From the NCBI RefSeq assembly GCF_021513135.1, contig NZ_CP090981.1, positions 62,001 to 126,000 on the forward strand: DNA of 64,000 bases, written 5' to 3'. Shown here piece after piece: positions 36,743 to 46,206 of this stretch (position 1 is the stretch's first letter; each line of letters starts with the position of its first letter). The position numbers were made by a program, and so were the translations under genes. The notes below the pieces were generated by a model. That model ran no database searches, had not been told where the DNA came from, and worked only from the letters and a program-made list of their open reading frames with translations. The DNA is from Vibrio sp. SS-MA-C1-2 (lineage in GTDB: Bacteria > Pseudomonadota > Gammaproteobacteria > Enterobacterales > Vibrionaceae).

Positions 36743-36943
36743 TTAATCCATCTCTTCTAGCCAACAAGCAACAATAGCTTCTAATACACGTTCATTAGAG
36801 TGTTTAGGATCATCATCAAACTCTTCAAGGTCGAGAACCCATTGGTAAAGATCAGTAAAGCGTACGGTTTGAGGGTCAATATCAGGATAAGTATCTACTA
36901 ACTCAATCGCAATATCTCGAGAATCAATCCATTTTAAACTCAT
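36743..36943 (-). CDS. iscX: Fe-S assembly protein IscX
   Basis: A 66-residue acidic protein (E. coli 66) starting [15 protein letters not shown], with [11 protein letters not shown] and DLEEFDDDP. It binds IscS and iron and modulates cluster synthesis. ATG 36943 has AGAGG about 8 bases upstream. A GTG three codons earlier overlaps that site and is rejected. It is the last gene of the isc operon. Confidence 0.95.
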   Translation of the reverse strand: MSLKWIDSRDIAIELVDTYPDIDPQTVRFTDLYQWVLDLEEFDDDPKHSNERVLEAIVACWLEEMD

Positions 36944-36979
36944 ATTGTCCACCTCTTTGTCATAATACTAGTTTCTAAT

Positions 36980-37010
36980 ATATACCATCTCTTCAAATAA
37001 GAAGGGTATA
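36980..37010 (+). repeat. Mini ERIC remnant (ends only)
   Basis: A 31-bp element with TATACC at the left and CTTCAAATAAGAAGGGTATA at the right. The right part matches ERIC ends in this window. It lies between fdx and iscX inside the isc operon. Confidence 0.6.
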
Positions 37011-37012
37011 AA

Positions 37013-37351
37013 TTAGTTCTTTTCAGAAACCATGTTAATAGTATAGCGAGGAATTTCGATAACGAGGTCTTCATCTTCAACTTTCGCTTGGCAACCCAAA
37101 CGAGACTCTGGTTCTAATCCCCATGCTTTATCTAACATATCATCTTCTAACTCATCACTTTCATCCAATGAATCAAAGCCTTCACGAACAATAACGTGAC
37201 AAGTTGTACATGCACACGATTTTTCACATGCATGTTCAATATGGATTCCATTTTTTAGTGCAACATCTAAAACAGTTTCACCTGTTGTTGCATCTAATAC
37301 CATGCCTTCAGGGCATAACTCTTCATGAGGAAGTACTACAATTTTAGGCAT
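37013..37351 (-). CDS. fdx: Isc-type [2Fe-2S] ferredoxin
   Basis: A 112-residue adrenodoxin-type ferredoxin that donates electrons for cluster assembly. The ligands are the three Cys in HACEKSCACTTCHV plus a later Cys in SRLGCQAKV. It starts 2 bases after hscA. Confidence 0.97.
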   Translation of the reverse strand: MPKIVVLPHEELCPEGMVLDATTGETVLDVALKNGIHIEHACEKSCACTTCHVIVREGFDSLDESDELEDDMLDKAWGLEPESRLGCQAKVEDEDLVIEIPRYTINMVSEKN

Positions 37352-37353
37352 TT

Positions 37354-39210
37354 TTAAATCTCATCTATTGATTGACCAGCCAATGCTCGACGAATAGATT
37401 GATCCATTCGACGAGATGCGAACTCTTGGCTCACTTTATCAGCGTTTTTAATTCCATCTTCAATCGCTAACACACTGGTTCCTTGTCGTAATTCGGCAAG
37501 TTTAGCAATTGCATCTTCAATTTCTTTTCTCTCTTCAAGGGTAAGCAATGCATCACCATCAGCATCTAGCGCTGCCACTAACCCTTCGATAACACGATCC
37601 GCTTCAACTTGCTGTTCGGCTAGTTTTCTTGCATCAAGATCATCTTTCGCAAACTTCATTGAATCTTGGATCATTGAAGCCACTTCATTATCACTTAAAC
37701 CATAAGACGGTTTCACTTGAATTTCAGCCTGAACGCCAGTGCCTTTCTCCATCGCGGTAACAGAAAGTAAACCATCAGCATCAACTTGATAAGTCACTCG
37801 AATATGGGCAGCACCTGCCGCCATAGGCGGAATATCACGAAGAGTAAAACGAGCGAGTGAACGACAGTCATCAACCATCTCTCGCTCACCTTGTACCACA
37901 TGCACCATCATTGCAGTTTGGCCATCTTTAAAAGTGGTAAACTCTTGCGCTCTTGCTACCGGAATCGCGGTATTACGTGGAATGATCTTCTCTACCAAGC
38001 CCCCCATTGTCTCAATACCTAATGAAAGCGGGGTAATATCAAGAAGCAGTAACTCATCATCTGATTTGTTACCCACTAAAATATTGGCTTGGATTGATGC
38101 ACCTAAAGCGACCACACTATCAGGGTCAATTGACGTTAATGGCTCTTTATCAAAGAAGCGTCCAACCATTTCACGAACAGAAGGAACACGCGTTGAACCA
38201 CCAACCATGACAACTTCAAGTACCTCATCAGTTGTGATGTCCGCATCTTTAATTGCACGACGACATGACAACAAGGTCTTTTTAATTAATGGCGTAATTA
38301 GCTGCTCAAAGGTATCTTTGGTTAATGTACCTTGCCAACCTAAAATATCAATATTCGCTTGTGGTTCCGCAGACAGTGTAATTTTTGCATCCGTTGCGGC
38401 ATCAATAACTGCACGGGAATCCATCGCTGAAAGCTCGTCTGAAATTCCAGCCTCCGCTAAAATCCAGTCAACAATCACTTGGTCAAAGTCATCGCCACCT
38501 AAAGCAGAATCACCACCTGTAGCCAGAACTTCAAATACACCTTTAGAAAGACGAAGTATTGAGATATCAAAAGTCCCGCCACCTAAATCATAAACGGCAA
38601 TGACACCTTCTTGACCTGAATCTAAACCATAAGCAATAGCAGCTGCCGTGGGTTCATTCAACAAGCGAAGAACATTAAGACCTGCGAGCTTAGCTGCATC
38701 TTTTGTGCCTGCACGTTGAGCATCATCAAAATAAGCAGGAACCGTAATCACGACACCTTCAAGATCGCCACCTAATACTTGTTCTGCACGTTTAGAAAGT
38801 GACTTAAGTATTTCACTAGAAACGGCAATTGGATTCACTACACCTTGACGGGTAGCAATCTGAGGAAGACCGTTATCAGAGGCAACAAATTGATAAGGCA
38901 AATTAGAATAACGTTGTTGAATATCATTGAGTGAACGACCAATTAATCGCTTAACTGAAATCACGGTATTTTCAGGATCTTGTTGCGCTAATGCTCGCGC
39001 TGCAATTCCTGTCGTGATCTGCTCATTTTCACCATAATGAACAACCGATGGCATGATCGAATGATCTTGTTCATCGACTAAACAACTTGATTGACCACTA
39101 CGTACTGCTGCAACTAAGGAATTAGTTGTCCCTAAATCAATACCGACAGCTAATTTATGTTGATGAGGTGCTGCGCTCTGTCCTGGTTCAGCAATCTGTA
39201 ATAATGCCAT
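37354..39210 (-). CDS. hscA: Fe-S assembly Hsp70 chaperone HscA
   Basis: A specialised Hsp70 that releases clusters from IscU. The 618 residues (E. coli 616) have an ATPase domain ([62 protein letters not shown]). A substrate-binding domain from about 385 and a helical lid follow. The IscU motif LPPVK that HscA recognises is present in the iscU product here. Confidence 0.97.
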   Translation of the reverse strand: MALLQIAEPGQSAAPHQHKLAVGIDLGTTNSLVAAVRSGQSSCLVDEQDHSIMPSVVHYGENEQITTGIAARALAQQDPENTVISVKRLIGRSLNDIQQRYSNLPYQFVASDNGLPQIATRQGVVNPIAVSSEILKSLSKRAEQVLGGDLEGVVITVPAYFDDAQRAGTKDAAKLAGLNVLRLLNEPTAAAIAYGLDSGQEGVIAVYDLGGGTFDISILRLSKGVFEVLATGGDSALGGDDFDQVIVDWILAEAGISDELSAMDSRAVIDAATDAKITLSAEPQANIDILGWQGTLTKDTFEQLITPLIKKTLLSCRRAIKDADITTDEVLEVVMVGGSTRVPSVREMVGRFFDKEPLTSIDPDSVVALGASIQANILVGNKSDDELLLLDITPLSLGIETMGGLVEKIIPRNTAIPVARAQEFTTFKDGQTAMMVHVVQGEREMVDDCRSLARFTLRDIPPMAAGAAHIRVTYQVDADGLLSVTAMEKGTGVQAEIQVKPSYGLSDNEVASMIQDSMKFAKDDLDARKLAEQQVEADRVIEGLVAALDADGDALLTLEERKEIEDAIAKLAELRQGTSVLAIEDGIKNADKVSQEFASRRMDQSIRRALAGQSIDEI

Positions 39211-39265
39211 TGTTATACCTTATTTTGGATTCTTAGGTTTATGGGATTTTCAACGATGAAAGATA

Positions 39266-39787
39266 TTACCAAAGATCAAGTAGACGTTCTTCCATGTTAT
39301 CAATTTCTACTTGTAATTTAACGATAAACTTCAGCTTTCGTACCACAATAGTCGCATTGGACCATGCTTTTTCATCCAGAAGTTGACGTAGTTCGTCGAG
39401 GTAGGTTTGATAAATCCCTTTCACTTCTTGTCCAAATTTGGCTAATGCTTCATCAGGATTTTCCGTTGATGGGATATCTTCTAAAGATTCACGCAGTTCC
39501 ATCTGTTGCATTAAGAACATTGGATCTTGCATGGTCACCTGTTCGCCTCGAATATCTTCACCCTTTTCAGCAAGAATATATTCAGCACGTAAAACAGGAT
39601 CCTTTAAGATCTGAAATGCGTCGTTGATTTGTGCAGCTTTTTGTACCGCTAATAATCGATCACGCTCGGAGGAGGTTGCAAAATTATCAGGGTGAAAATG
39701 GCGCTGTAATTCTCTGTATTTTAGAGAAAGAAGACTACCATCAACGTCAAATTGAAATGGTAGCCCTAATAGTTCAAAGTGATTCAT
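39266..39787 (-). CDS. hscB: Fe-S assembly J-domain co-chaperone HscB
   Basis: The 173 residues (E. coli 171) have an N-terminal J domain with the HPD triad (HFHPDNFATSSERDR) and a C-terminal three-helix IscU-binding domain (MLQQMELRESLE-like segment MFLMQQMELRESLEDI). It brings IscU to HscA and stimulates its ATPase. It lies between iscA and hscA. Confidence 0.96.
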   Translation of the reverse strand: MNHFELLGLPFQFDVDGSLLSLKYRELQRHFHPDNFATSSERDRLLAVQKAAQINDAFQILKDPVLRAEYILAEKGEDIRGEQVTMQDPMFLMQQMELRESLEDIPSTENPDEALAKFGQEVKGIYQTYLDELRQLLDEKAWSNATIVVRKLKFIVKLQVEIDNMEERLLDLW

Positions 39788-39821
39788 AGGCTTTTAGTAT
39801 TAAAACCTTTTAGCTTGAAAG

Positions 39822-40145
39822 TTAAACGTTGAAGCTTTCGCCACAACCACACTCACTAGAGACATTTGGGTTATTGAACTGAAAGCCTTCGTTTAGACCT
39901 TCTTTGGCAAAGTCTAACTCTGTTCCATCGAGATAAAGCAAACTTTTTGCATCGACAATAAGATTAATATCATCAATTTTAAAAACTTCATCTTCTTCAT
40001 TAAGCTCATCAACGAACTCAATGACGTAAGCCATGCCCGAACAGCCAGAAGTACGAACTCCTAGTCTCAGGCCGATGCCTTTACCACGATTCTCAAGAAA
40101 AGTACGAACGCGGCCTGCTGCCGCTTCTGTCATAGTGATGGCCAT
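39822..40145 (-). CDS. iscA: Fe-S assembly A-type carrier IscA
   Basis: The 107 residues (E. coli 107) carry the A-type Cys triad: one in [14 protein letters not shown] and two in the tail SECGCGESF. IscA passes iron or clusters to apo-targets, notably [4Fe-4S] enzymes. Confidence 0.97.
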   Translation of the reverse strand: MAITMTEAAAGRVRTFLENRGKGIGLRLGVRTSGCSGMAYVIEFVDELNEEDEVFKIDDINLIVDAKSLLYLDGTELDFAKEGLNEGFQFNNPNVSSECGCGESFNV

Positions 40146-40174
40146 CTGTCCAACAACCCCTAAAAGTTAATTAA

Positions 40175-40555
40175 TTATTTATGTTTGTTCTTATAATCGC
40201 TAACTGCAGCTTTGATTGCATCTTCAGCTAAAATAGAACAGTGAACTTTTACTGGCGGTAATGCTAACTCTTCAGCAATTTCTGCATTTTTAATCGCAGC
40301 AGCTTCATCAAGTGTTTTACCTTTTACCCACTCAGTAATGAGGGAGCTAGATGCAATTGCTGAACCACAGCCGTAAGTTTTAAACTTAGCATCTTCGATA
40401 ACGCCTTCGTCACTTACTTTGATTTGTAGTTTCATTACGTCACCACAAGCGGGTGCGCCAACCATACCACTACCGATATTTGGATCGTTTTTATCAAAAC
40501 CACCAACGTTACGTGGGTTTTCATAATGGTCGATTACTTTTTCGCTATAAGCCAT
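40175..40555 (-). CDS. iscU: Fe-S cluster scaffold IscU
   Basis: The 126 residues (E. coli 128) carry the three scaffold Cys (GAPACGDVM, TYGCGSAIASSS, VHCSILAED), a conserved Asp, and the HscA recognition motif LPPVK. Clusters are built here from IscS-derived sulfur. Confidence 0.98.
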   Translation of the reverse strand: MAYSEKVIDHYENPRNVGGFDKNDPNIGSGMVGAPACGDVMKLQIKVSDEGVIEDAKFKTYGCGSAIASSSLITEWVKGKTLDEAAAIKNAEIAEELALPPVKVHCSILAEDAIKAAVSDYKNKHK

Positions 40556-40643
40556 GATATCTCTCCTAATATTTGTCTAATTCCGTGAAACAGTATGTTG
40601 TATCAACTAATTTCGCGATTAATCAATTTGGTTATCGGTTAAA

Positions 40644-41858
40644 TTAGTGGTGTGCCCACTCAACTGTGTTTAAATCAATCCCTTCTTTGTACATATCCCA
40701 AAGAGGTGACATCTCACGAAGTTTTCCTACAGCTTGACGTACACAACTAATTGCGTGGTCAATTTCTTCTTCTGTAGTGAAGCGACCAAAAGAGAAGCGA
40801 ATTGAGCTGTGTGCTAACTCATCATCTAAGCCGAGTGCTCGCAATACATACGAAGGTTCTAAACTTGCTGAAGTACAAGCGGAACCTGATGATACTGCAA
40901 GATCTTTTAGAGCCATGAGTAATGACTCTCCCTCAACAAATGCAAAGCTTACATTTAAATTGTTCGCAACGCGTTGCTCTAGGTCACCATTTACATAAAC
41001 AGCTTCCATATCCTTGATTCCATCAAGAAAACGTTGACGTAGATCTAAAGAATGTTGATAGTCTTTAGTCATCTCTTCTTTAGCGATACGCATCGCTTCA
41101 CCTAAGCCAACGATCTGGTGCGTAGGAAGTGTTCCTGAACGCATACCACGCTCATGACCGCCGCCATGCATTTGCGATTCAAGACGAATACGAGGCTTAC
41201 GACGCACATAAAGAGCACCGATACCTTTTGGTCCATAAATTTTATGACCAGAGATAGAGATCAGATCAACTTTCATCTCTTTAACATCAATTGGCAGTTT
41301 ACCCGCAGATTGTGCTGCATCAACGTGGAAGTAAATCTTACGTTCACGACACAGCTCACCAATCGCAGTAATATCTTGAATAACACCAATTTCGTTATTT
41401 ACATGCATGATAGAAACAAGAATTGTATCATCACGCATTGCTGCTTGTAATTTGTTCAAATCAATTAAGCCATTTGCTTCTGGCTCAAGATAAGTCACTT
41501 CAAAACCTTCACGCTCTAATTGACGACATGGGTCAAGTACTGCTTTATGTTCAGTTTTGCAAGTGATGATATGCTTGCCCTTCTTACCATAGAAGTGCGC
41601 AATACCTTTAATTGCTAGATTGTCTGACTCAGTTGCGCCAGAAGTAAAAACAATTTCACGTGGATCTGCATTTAGCACATCGGCAATTTGCTCTCTCGCG
41701 GTATCGACTGCTTCTTCCGCCTGCCAACCATAACGGTGCGAGCGAGATGCTGGGTTACCAAAATTTCCGTCTAAGGTTAAACACTCAACCATCTTTTCTG
41801 CAACACGTGGGTCCACTGGGCATGTTGCTGAATAATCTAAATAAATAGGCAGTTTCAT
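40644..41858 (-). CDS. iscS: Cysteine desulfurase IscS
   Basis: A PLP enzyme supplying sulfur for Fe-S clusters, thiolated tRNA and thiamine. From ATG 41858 it has exactly 404 residues, like E. coli, starting [20 protein letters not shown]. The PLP Lys is in [12 protein letters not shown], the mobile-loop Cys in [17 protein letters not shown], and the tail [14 protein letters not shown] is typical. GGAG is 8 bases upstream. The eight codons before it in frame (from 41882) precede this site and are rejected. Confidence 0.98.
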   Translation of the reverse strand: MKLPIYLDYSATCPVDPRVAEKMVECLTLDGNFGNPASRSHRYGWQAEEAVDTAREQIADVLNADPREIVFTSGATESDNLAIKGIAHFYGKKGKHIITCKTEHKAVLDPCRQLEREGFEVTYLEPEANGLIDLNKLQAAMRDDTILVSIMHVNNEIGVIQDITAIGELCRERKIYFHVDAAQSAGKLPIDVKEMKVDLISISGHKIYGPKGIGALYVRRKPRIRLESQMHGGGHERGMRSGTLPTHQIVGLGEAMRIAKEEMTKDYQHSLDLRQRFLDGIKDMEAVYVNGDLEQRVANNLNVSFAFVEGESLLMALKDLAVSSGSACTSASLEPSYVLRALGLDDELAHSSIRFSFGRFTTEEEIDHAISCVRQAVGKLREMSPLWDMYKEGIDLNTVEWAHH

Positions 41859-41945
41859 TTTTTTCTCCGCGAATATACTCATGTAACGTAAGTATATAGA
41901 TAAATATAGTTTTTATATCACTTGATCTATCATTAATTGCTTTAA

Positions 41946-42413
41946 TTAAAGAGTTTTATTACTAAAACTCGACAATATTTTTTCATCTTGACGATTAGAA
42001 ACAAATTGAATTTCATTGTCGTCCATTAGTTCACCCAGTGTAATTCCATCTAGAAAACCACTGATTCGCGCACTAAGGTCTCGCCATAAAGAGTGAGTTA
42101 GGCAACGGGAGCCGCCTTGACATCCACCAGCACCATGACACTTGGTTGCATCAACCGATTCATCAACGGCTGCTATCACCATGCTTACCGCAATTTCATT
42201 AGGATCTAATCCTAAGCGATAACCACCACCTGGTCCTCGTACACTTGAGACTAAACCCGCTTTACGTAAACGAGAGAATAATTGTTCAAGGTACGATAAA
42301 GAAATCTCTTGACGCTCAGAAATATCAGCCAAAGGCACTGGATTCTCTTGCGCATGTAACGCAACATCAAGCATTGCGGTTACTGCGTATCTACCTTTTG
42401 AAGTCAATTTCAT
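41946..42413 (-). CDS. iscR: Fe-S cluster-sensing Rrf2 regulator IscR
   Basis: The 155 residues have a winged helix ([35 protein letters not shown]) and the cluster-ligating Cys triad in [16 protein letters not shown]. Holo-IscR represses its own operon, and a full-consensus type 1 site lies just upstream. It is the first gene of isc. Confidence 0.97.
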   Translation of the reverse strand: MKLTSKGRYAVTAMLDVALHAQENPVPLADISERQEISLSYLEQLFSRLRKAGLVSSVRGPGGGYRLGLDPNEIAVSMVIAAVDESVDATKCHGAGGCQGGSRCLTHSLWRDLSARISGFLDGITLGELMDDNEIQFVSNRQDEKILSSFSNKTL

Positions 42414-42457
42414 AGCAAATTCAAGCTCACATTCGTCAATAATGAGCTAAGATTGCC

Positions 42458-42482
42458 ATACCCGACTAAAACAGTCAAGTAT
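42458..42482 (-). promoter_or_regulatory. Type 1 IscR binding site at the isc promoter
   Basis: On the minus strand the 25-base site runs ATACTTGACTGTTTTAGTCG then GGTAT. It fits every position of the type 1 consensus ATASYYGACTRnWWWAGTCRRSTAT. It embeds TTGACT, a good -35, so bound holo-IscR would occlude the promoter. Confidence 0.88.
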
Positions 42483-42516
42483 TTAACCCTGTAATTTAGT
42501 CAACTATTATTAGAAT

Positions 42517-43239
42517 CTATTTTTTCATTTCTCGCTCAAACGAAGTTAATGCACCTCGTAGAATATTCAACTCTTGTCTTTCTGGTCGCGCACGGTTAAA
42601 TAAACGTCGCAATTTGTTCATTACAGCGCCGGGATGAGCTTGATTAATAAATCCTGAATCATAAAGCGTATTTTCTAAATGCCGATAAAAAAGCTCTAAA
42701 TCTTCAGAAAGAGGATACGCCTCTTCACCCTTTTCACCTTGATAAGCTTGCGACTCTAACCAAGCAGTTCTTACTTCATAAGATAATGTTTGGACGGCCA
42801 TCGCTAAGTTCAAGGAGCTGTATTCCGGATTGGCAGGAATATTGACATGGTAGTGACACTTTTGCAGTTCATCATTGGTCAAACCGGTACGCTCACGACC
42901 AAAAATAATTGCCACTTTACTACTTTGACTTTCTGCGATTAATTTAGTGCCCGCTTCTCGAGGGTCAAGTTGTGGCCATTGCAAGTGGCGAGGACGAGCG
43001 CTACTCCCTACTACTAACTGACAATCAGCAATGGCTTCTTCTAATGTAGAGACAACGGTCGCGTTATTCATAATATCACTTGCTCCCGCAGACATCGCAA
43101 CCGCTTTGCCGTCAATCTCACATGCAGGATCAACTAAAACAAGTCGACTTAAACCCATCACTTTCATCGCACGGGCAGCCGAGCCAATATTACCGGAGTG
43201 GGAGGTATTAACGAGAACAATTTTCACTTGATCTAACAT
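42517..43239 (-). CDS. trmJ: tRNA (cytidine/uridine-32-2'-O-)-methyltransferase TrmJ
   Basis: A SPOUT enzyme of 240 residues from ATG 43239 ([17 protein letters not shown], aligned with E. coli TrmJ). Motif 1 is [16 protein letters not shown], motif 2 [15 protein letters not shown], motif 3 [16 protein letters not shown]. The C-terminal helical extension includes [17 protein letters not shown]. Fifteen extra in-frame codons upstream are not conserved. It is upstream of iscR and divergent from suhB, as in E. coli. Confidence 0.96.
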   Translation of the reverse strand: MLDQVKIVLVNTSHSGNIGSAARAMKVMGLSRLVLVDPACEIDGKAVAMSAGASDIMNNATVVSTLEEAIADCQLVVGSSARPRHLQWPQLDPREAGTKLIAESQSSKVAIIFGRERTGLTNDELQKCHYHVNIPANPEYSSLNLAMAVQTLSYEVRTAWLESQAYQGEKGEEAYPLSEDLELFYRHLENTLYDSGFINQAHPGAVMNKLRRLFNRARPERQELNILRGALTSFEREMKK

Positions 43240-43373
43240 AGATAAATAATACTGCTTAATAATTTGGGGGGATAATATTATCATAAAGTAAAGAGATCTG
43301 TCCTTTTGATCTTATTGCGCTCTTAGATAAAAGCAGAGAACAAAAAATAACCGCTTTCTTTTTATCTCAATTT

Positions 43374-43382
43374 TGGTATACT
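43374..43382 (+). promoter_or_regulatory. Extended -10 promoter of suhB
   Basis: TGGTATACT combines a TGn extension with a five-of-six -10, and no -35 is visible. A GC-rich CGCCGCCGC follows. Confidence 0.45.
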
Positions 43383-43425
43383 CGCCGCCGCTTTTTTAGT
43401 TCTTTAACATCCTTGGGAATATCGT

Positions 43426-44229
43426 ATGCATCCAATGCTAAATATCGGCGTGCGCGCTGCGCGCAAAGCTGGCAATTATATCGCAAAATCTTTCGAAAAC
43501 TTAGATTCAGTAGAAGCTAGCCCAAAAGGGGTGAATGATTTCTACACTAACGTAGATCAACAAGCTGAAGAGATTATCATCGAAGTGATCCGTACCTCTT
43601 ATCCTGACCACTCTATCGTGGCTGAAGAGAGCGGTACACACGAAGGTAAAGATAAGGACTATCAATGGATCATCGACCCACTGGATGGCACAACTAACTT
43701 CATTCGAGGCTTACCTCACTTTTCTGTTTCTATTGCATTACGCATTAAGGGACGTACAGAAGTCGCTATCGTTTACGATCCAATCCGTAATGAGCTTTTC
43801 TCTGCTCAACGTGGTGCTGGCGCTAAACTAAATAACCAACGTATCCGTGTAACTAAAGCTAAAGACCTAGATGGTACTATTCTAGCGACAGCTTTCCCGC
43901 ATAAAGCGAAACAGCACTCTGAAAGCTACATGAAGATCATGACTGAGTTATTTACTGATTGTTCTGACTTCCGTCGCACTGGTTCTGCTGCACTAGACCT
44001 TTGTTATGTTGCTTCTGGCCGTGTTGATGGTTATTTCGAGCTTGCTCTTAAGCCATGGGATATCGCTGCTGGTGAATTAATTGCTCGTGAAGCTGGTGCA
44101 CTTTGTACTGACTTTGCAGGTGGCAGCAACTACATGACATCTGGAAACATCGTTTCTGGTAATGCTCGCGTAGTAAAAGGCTTACTAACAGCCATCCGTA
44201 ACAACGATAAAGAAGCGCTACTTAAGTAA
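43426..44229 (+). CDS. suhB: Inositol-1-monophosphatase/rRNA transcription antitermination factor SuhB
   Basis: The 267 residues (E. coli 267) have the Mg-binding motifs VAEESG, WIIDPLDGTTNFIRGLPHFS and the C-terminal signature KPWDIAAGELIAREAGA. E. coli SuhB also binds NusA and is part of the rRNA antitermination complex. Codon choice looks more optimised than in the neighbours (many GCT, GGT, CGT, AAC), which suggests high expression. Confidence 0.96.
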   Translation: MHPMLNIGVRAARKAGNYIAKSFENLDSVEASPKGVNDFYTNVDQQAEEIIIEVIRTSYPDHSIVAEESGTHEGKDKDYQWIIDPLDGTTNFIRGLPHFSVSIALRIKGRTEVAIVYDPIRNELFSAQRGAGAKLNNQRIRVTKAKDLDGTILATAFPHKAKQHSESYMKIMTELFTDCSDFRRTGSAALDLCYVASGRVDGYFELALKPWDIAAGELIAREAGALCTDFAGGSNYMTSGNIVSGNARVVKGLLTAIRNNDKEALLK

Positions 44230-44259
44230 TCAATACTTAAATTTCGTTTATATCCGTTT

Positions 44260-44299
44260 TATAAAAAGACCATCTGTTAATCACAGGTGGTCTTTTTTG
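44260..44299 (+). terminator. Terminator after suhB
   Basis: AAAAAGACCATCTGT (44263-44277) pairs with ACAGGTGGTCTTTTT (44283 on) around TAATC, then T. Confidence 0.85.
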
Positions 44300-44302
44300 T
44301 TT

Positions 44303-44375
44303 TATATCGCCTTCTTATTTAAAATAGCTCGTCACTTGTGTTCGCCTACTAGCAACTTCAAGTAAGGAGGGGATA
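44303..44375. repeat. Rearranged ERIC-type remnant
   Basis: 73 bp beginning TATATCGCCTTCTTATTT (like a reverse-oriented ERIC left end) and ending CTAGCAACTTCAAGTAAGGAGGGGATA (a forward right end). GTCACTTG and CGCCTACTAGC lie between. The two halves point in opposite directions. Confidence 0.5.
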
Positions 44376-44376
44376 A

Positions 44377-46068
44377 CTAAAAATCAGCATCAACTTGGAA
44401 ATCCATTCGCTGTTTAGATTCTGGATGATCAAAACTCAGAGATTCAGCATGCAGATGAAGACGACGTTCCCGAGTCCCATACAGATCATCACCAATAATC
44501 GGGGTATTTAATCCTAACTGGTGAGCACAATGGACTCTTAACTGATGGGTTCTTCCTGTTTTTGGATAAAGGTAGATATCAGTTTTACCATCAACAATCC
44601 CTTTCACTTGCCAATATGTTTCAGCCTGTCGTCCATGTTGATAACAAACTAACTGCTTTGGTCTATCTTCTAAATCAACACGCAATGGTAAAGAGATATA
44701 ACCTTCACTCTGGATGATCGTACCTTCTAATCTCGCTAAATAACGCTTCTCTACCGTCCGTTTAATAAACTGTTGCTGAAGATTTTTATGGCTCTCTTTC
44801 GTCAGTGCCAGCACCATCAATCCGGATGTCGACATATCTAAACGGTGGACAATCAATGGTCCGGTCGCCTCAGGAAATTGTATTTTAATTCGATGATAAA
44901 CCGAATCATTGATCTGCTTACCAGGAACTGAAAGAAATTCAGCGGGTTTATTGACAATCAACAAGGCTTCATCTTGATAAATAATCGGTAACGTTTTTCC
45001 TTCGGCGGGATTAACCAATAAAGGGTTATCATCAACATCCATGCCTTTTAACATATGAGTTAGAATCGGCAAACATTTACTTTGACAAGAGGGATAGTAA
45101 TTTTTGTGCTTTCTGACTTCCGATTTAGGTGAACTCCCCCACCAAAATTCCGCTAGAGCAATTGGCTTCAACTGATTTTTAAACGCATATTGCAGCAACT
45201 TGGGTGCTGCACACTCTCCCGCACCTGCCGGTGGAATTGGCGTTACTGTCTCTTTAAATATCTGATTTAACGTTTGGCTTTCAGCTTGTTGATTCAAAAA
45301 GCTATACTGTTCAAATAGTTGATATTGCAGTGCATTCGATAAGGTTTTACGCTGTTGCTTTCTGTTTTTAATCTCGTCTTCAAATTGAGTAATTTCTTGT
45401 TCAACCTCATCGATTCTCTGTTGCCAACGCTGCTTTAAGGCTTTTAACTGATTTTTCTCCGTTACACTTTGTCGAGACAGCTCAACCATCAAAGGTTTTA
45501 ACTGAACTTCATCAATGGCTCCCTCTTGGAATTGCTGTTCTACCTCAGCTCGCGCCAACTTCCTCACTCGTCGCCCTTCAATCATCTGATCTCGATGTTG
45601 AGAAAGCGCTTGTTGCTGCTGTTGTGCTATATCAATACTTGCGGCTTTTAGCTCAGCCAACTTAGGACTCTGCTGCAACGTCTCTAACTGAGCAGTAACT
45701 TGATTAATCACTTTCTGCTCGGTAAGAAAAAAGTTATCTTCCACCAGCATATCAAACACAGGCGGCACAAAATAAGGGAGGTTATTTTGTTCAGCTAACT
45801 TACCTGAAAATGCAGATAAATAACCTAACTCCCCTTGTTGATTCTCTACCACTAACACACCAAACATCTTACCAATTGGAAAAACACTTTCACCTTGCAA
45901 ACCAAAGTCATGTTGCCAAATCTGCTGTATTTCTAAGTGTTCTTGTAACTCTTGCGTGGCCACAACTGCTAGCGGATGAGGTTGATAATAGAAAGGAAAA
46001 GTGAATTTATCAGGAGGCGTTAGCGCAGAGATTGAGGATTTAAAGGGAGTAAATAGAGATGATGGCAT
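44377..46068 (-). CDS. RluA-family pseudouridine synthase with long N-terminal coiled-coil region
   Basis: 563 residues. The C-terminal 200 residues are an RluA-type catalytic domain: PIIYQDEALLIVNKPAEFLS, the catalytic Asp in LIVHRLDMSTSGLM, RYLARLEG, and YPKTGRTHQLRVHCAHQLG. Residues about 100-265 form a Gln/Glu/Lys-rich coiled coil. The N-terminal part resembles a unit shared by a long RluA subtype common in Vibrio-like bacteria. An internal PAGAGECAAPKLLQYA segment is characteristic of that subtype. The RNA target is unknown. The frame opens with GTG at 46080; ATG 46068 is chosen, without a clear ribosome binding site. Confidence 0.85.
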   Translation of the reverse strand: MPSSLFTPFKSSISALTPPDKFTFPFYYQPHPLAVVATQELQEHLEIQQIWQHDFGLQGESVFPIGKMFGVLVVENQQGELGYLSAFSGKLAEQNNLPYFVPPVFDMLVEDNFFLTEQKVINQVTAQLETLQQSPKLAELKAASIDIAQQQQQALSQHRDQMIEGRRVRKLARAEVEQQFQEGAIDEVQLKPLMVELSRQSVTEKNQLKALKQRWQQRIDEVEQEITQFEDEIKNRKQQRKTLSNALQYQLFEQYSFLNQQAESQTLNQIFKETVTPIPPAGAGECAAPKLLQYAFKNQLKPIALAEFWWGSSPKSEVRKHKNYYPSCQSKCLPILTHMLKGMDVDDNPLLVNPAEGKTLPIIYQDEALLIVNKPAEFLSVPGKQINDSVYHRIKIQFPEATGPLIVHRLDMSTSGLMVLALTKESHKNLQQQFIKRTVEKRYLARLEGTIIQSEGYISLPLRVDLEDRPKQLVCYQHGRQAETYWQVKGIVDGKTDIYLYPKTGRTHQLRVHCAHQLGLNTPIIGDDLYGTRERRLHLHAESLSFDHPESKQRMDFQVDADF

Positions 46069-46117
46069 AATGATAATCACGCAGAAAAGAAGAAAAGTAA
46101 GTGACTATTTTAGCATA

Positions 46118-46180
46118 TAAAAAAAATCCAGCTAATTTTCTGTTCTTTCATTAAGATAAACAGAGAATTAACTGGATTTA
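46118..46180 (-). terminator. Terminator after secF
   Basis: AATCCAGCTAATTTTCTGTT (46125-46144) pairs almost completely with AACAGAGAATTAACTGGATT (46159-46178), and the minus strand continues into eight T. Confidence 0.8.
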
Positions 46181-46206
46181 ATTCAGGTAACGTTATGAAT
46201 TAGCCG

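Noticed and set aside
37934-38593. 219-codon frame on the plus strand
   Set aside because: Fully antisense to hscA with Ser/Ala-rich composition typical of the reverse strand of a coding gene.
41859-41882. Eight extra codons at the start of IscS
   Set aside because: ATG 41858 has GGAG at good spacing and gives exactly the 404 residues of the family.
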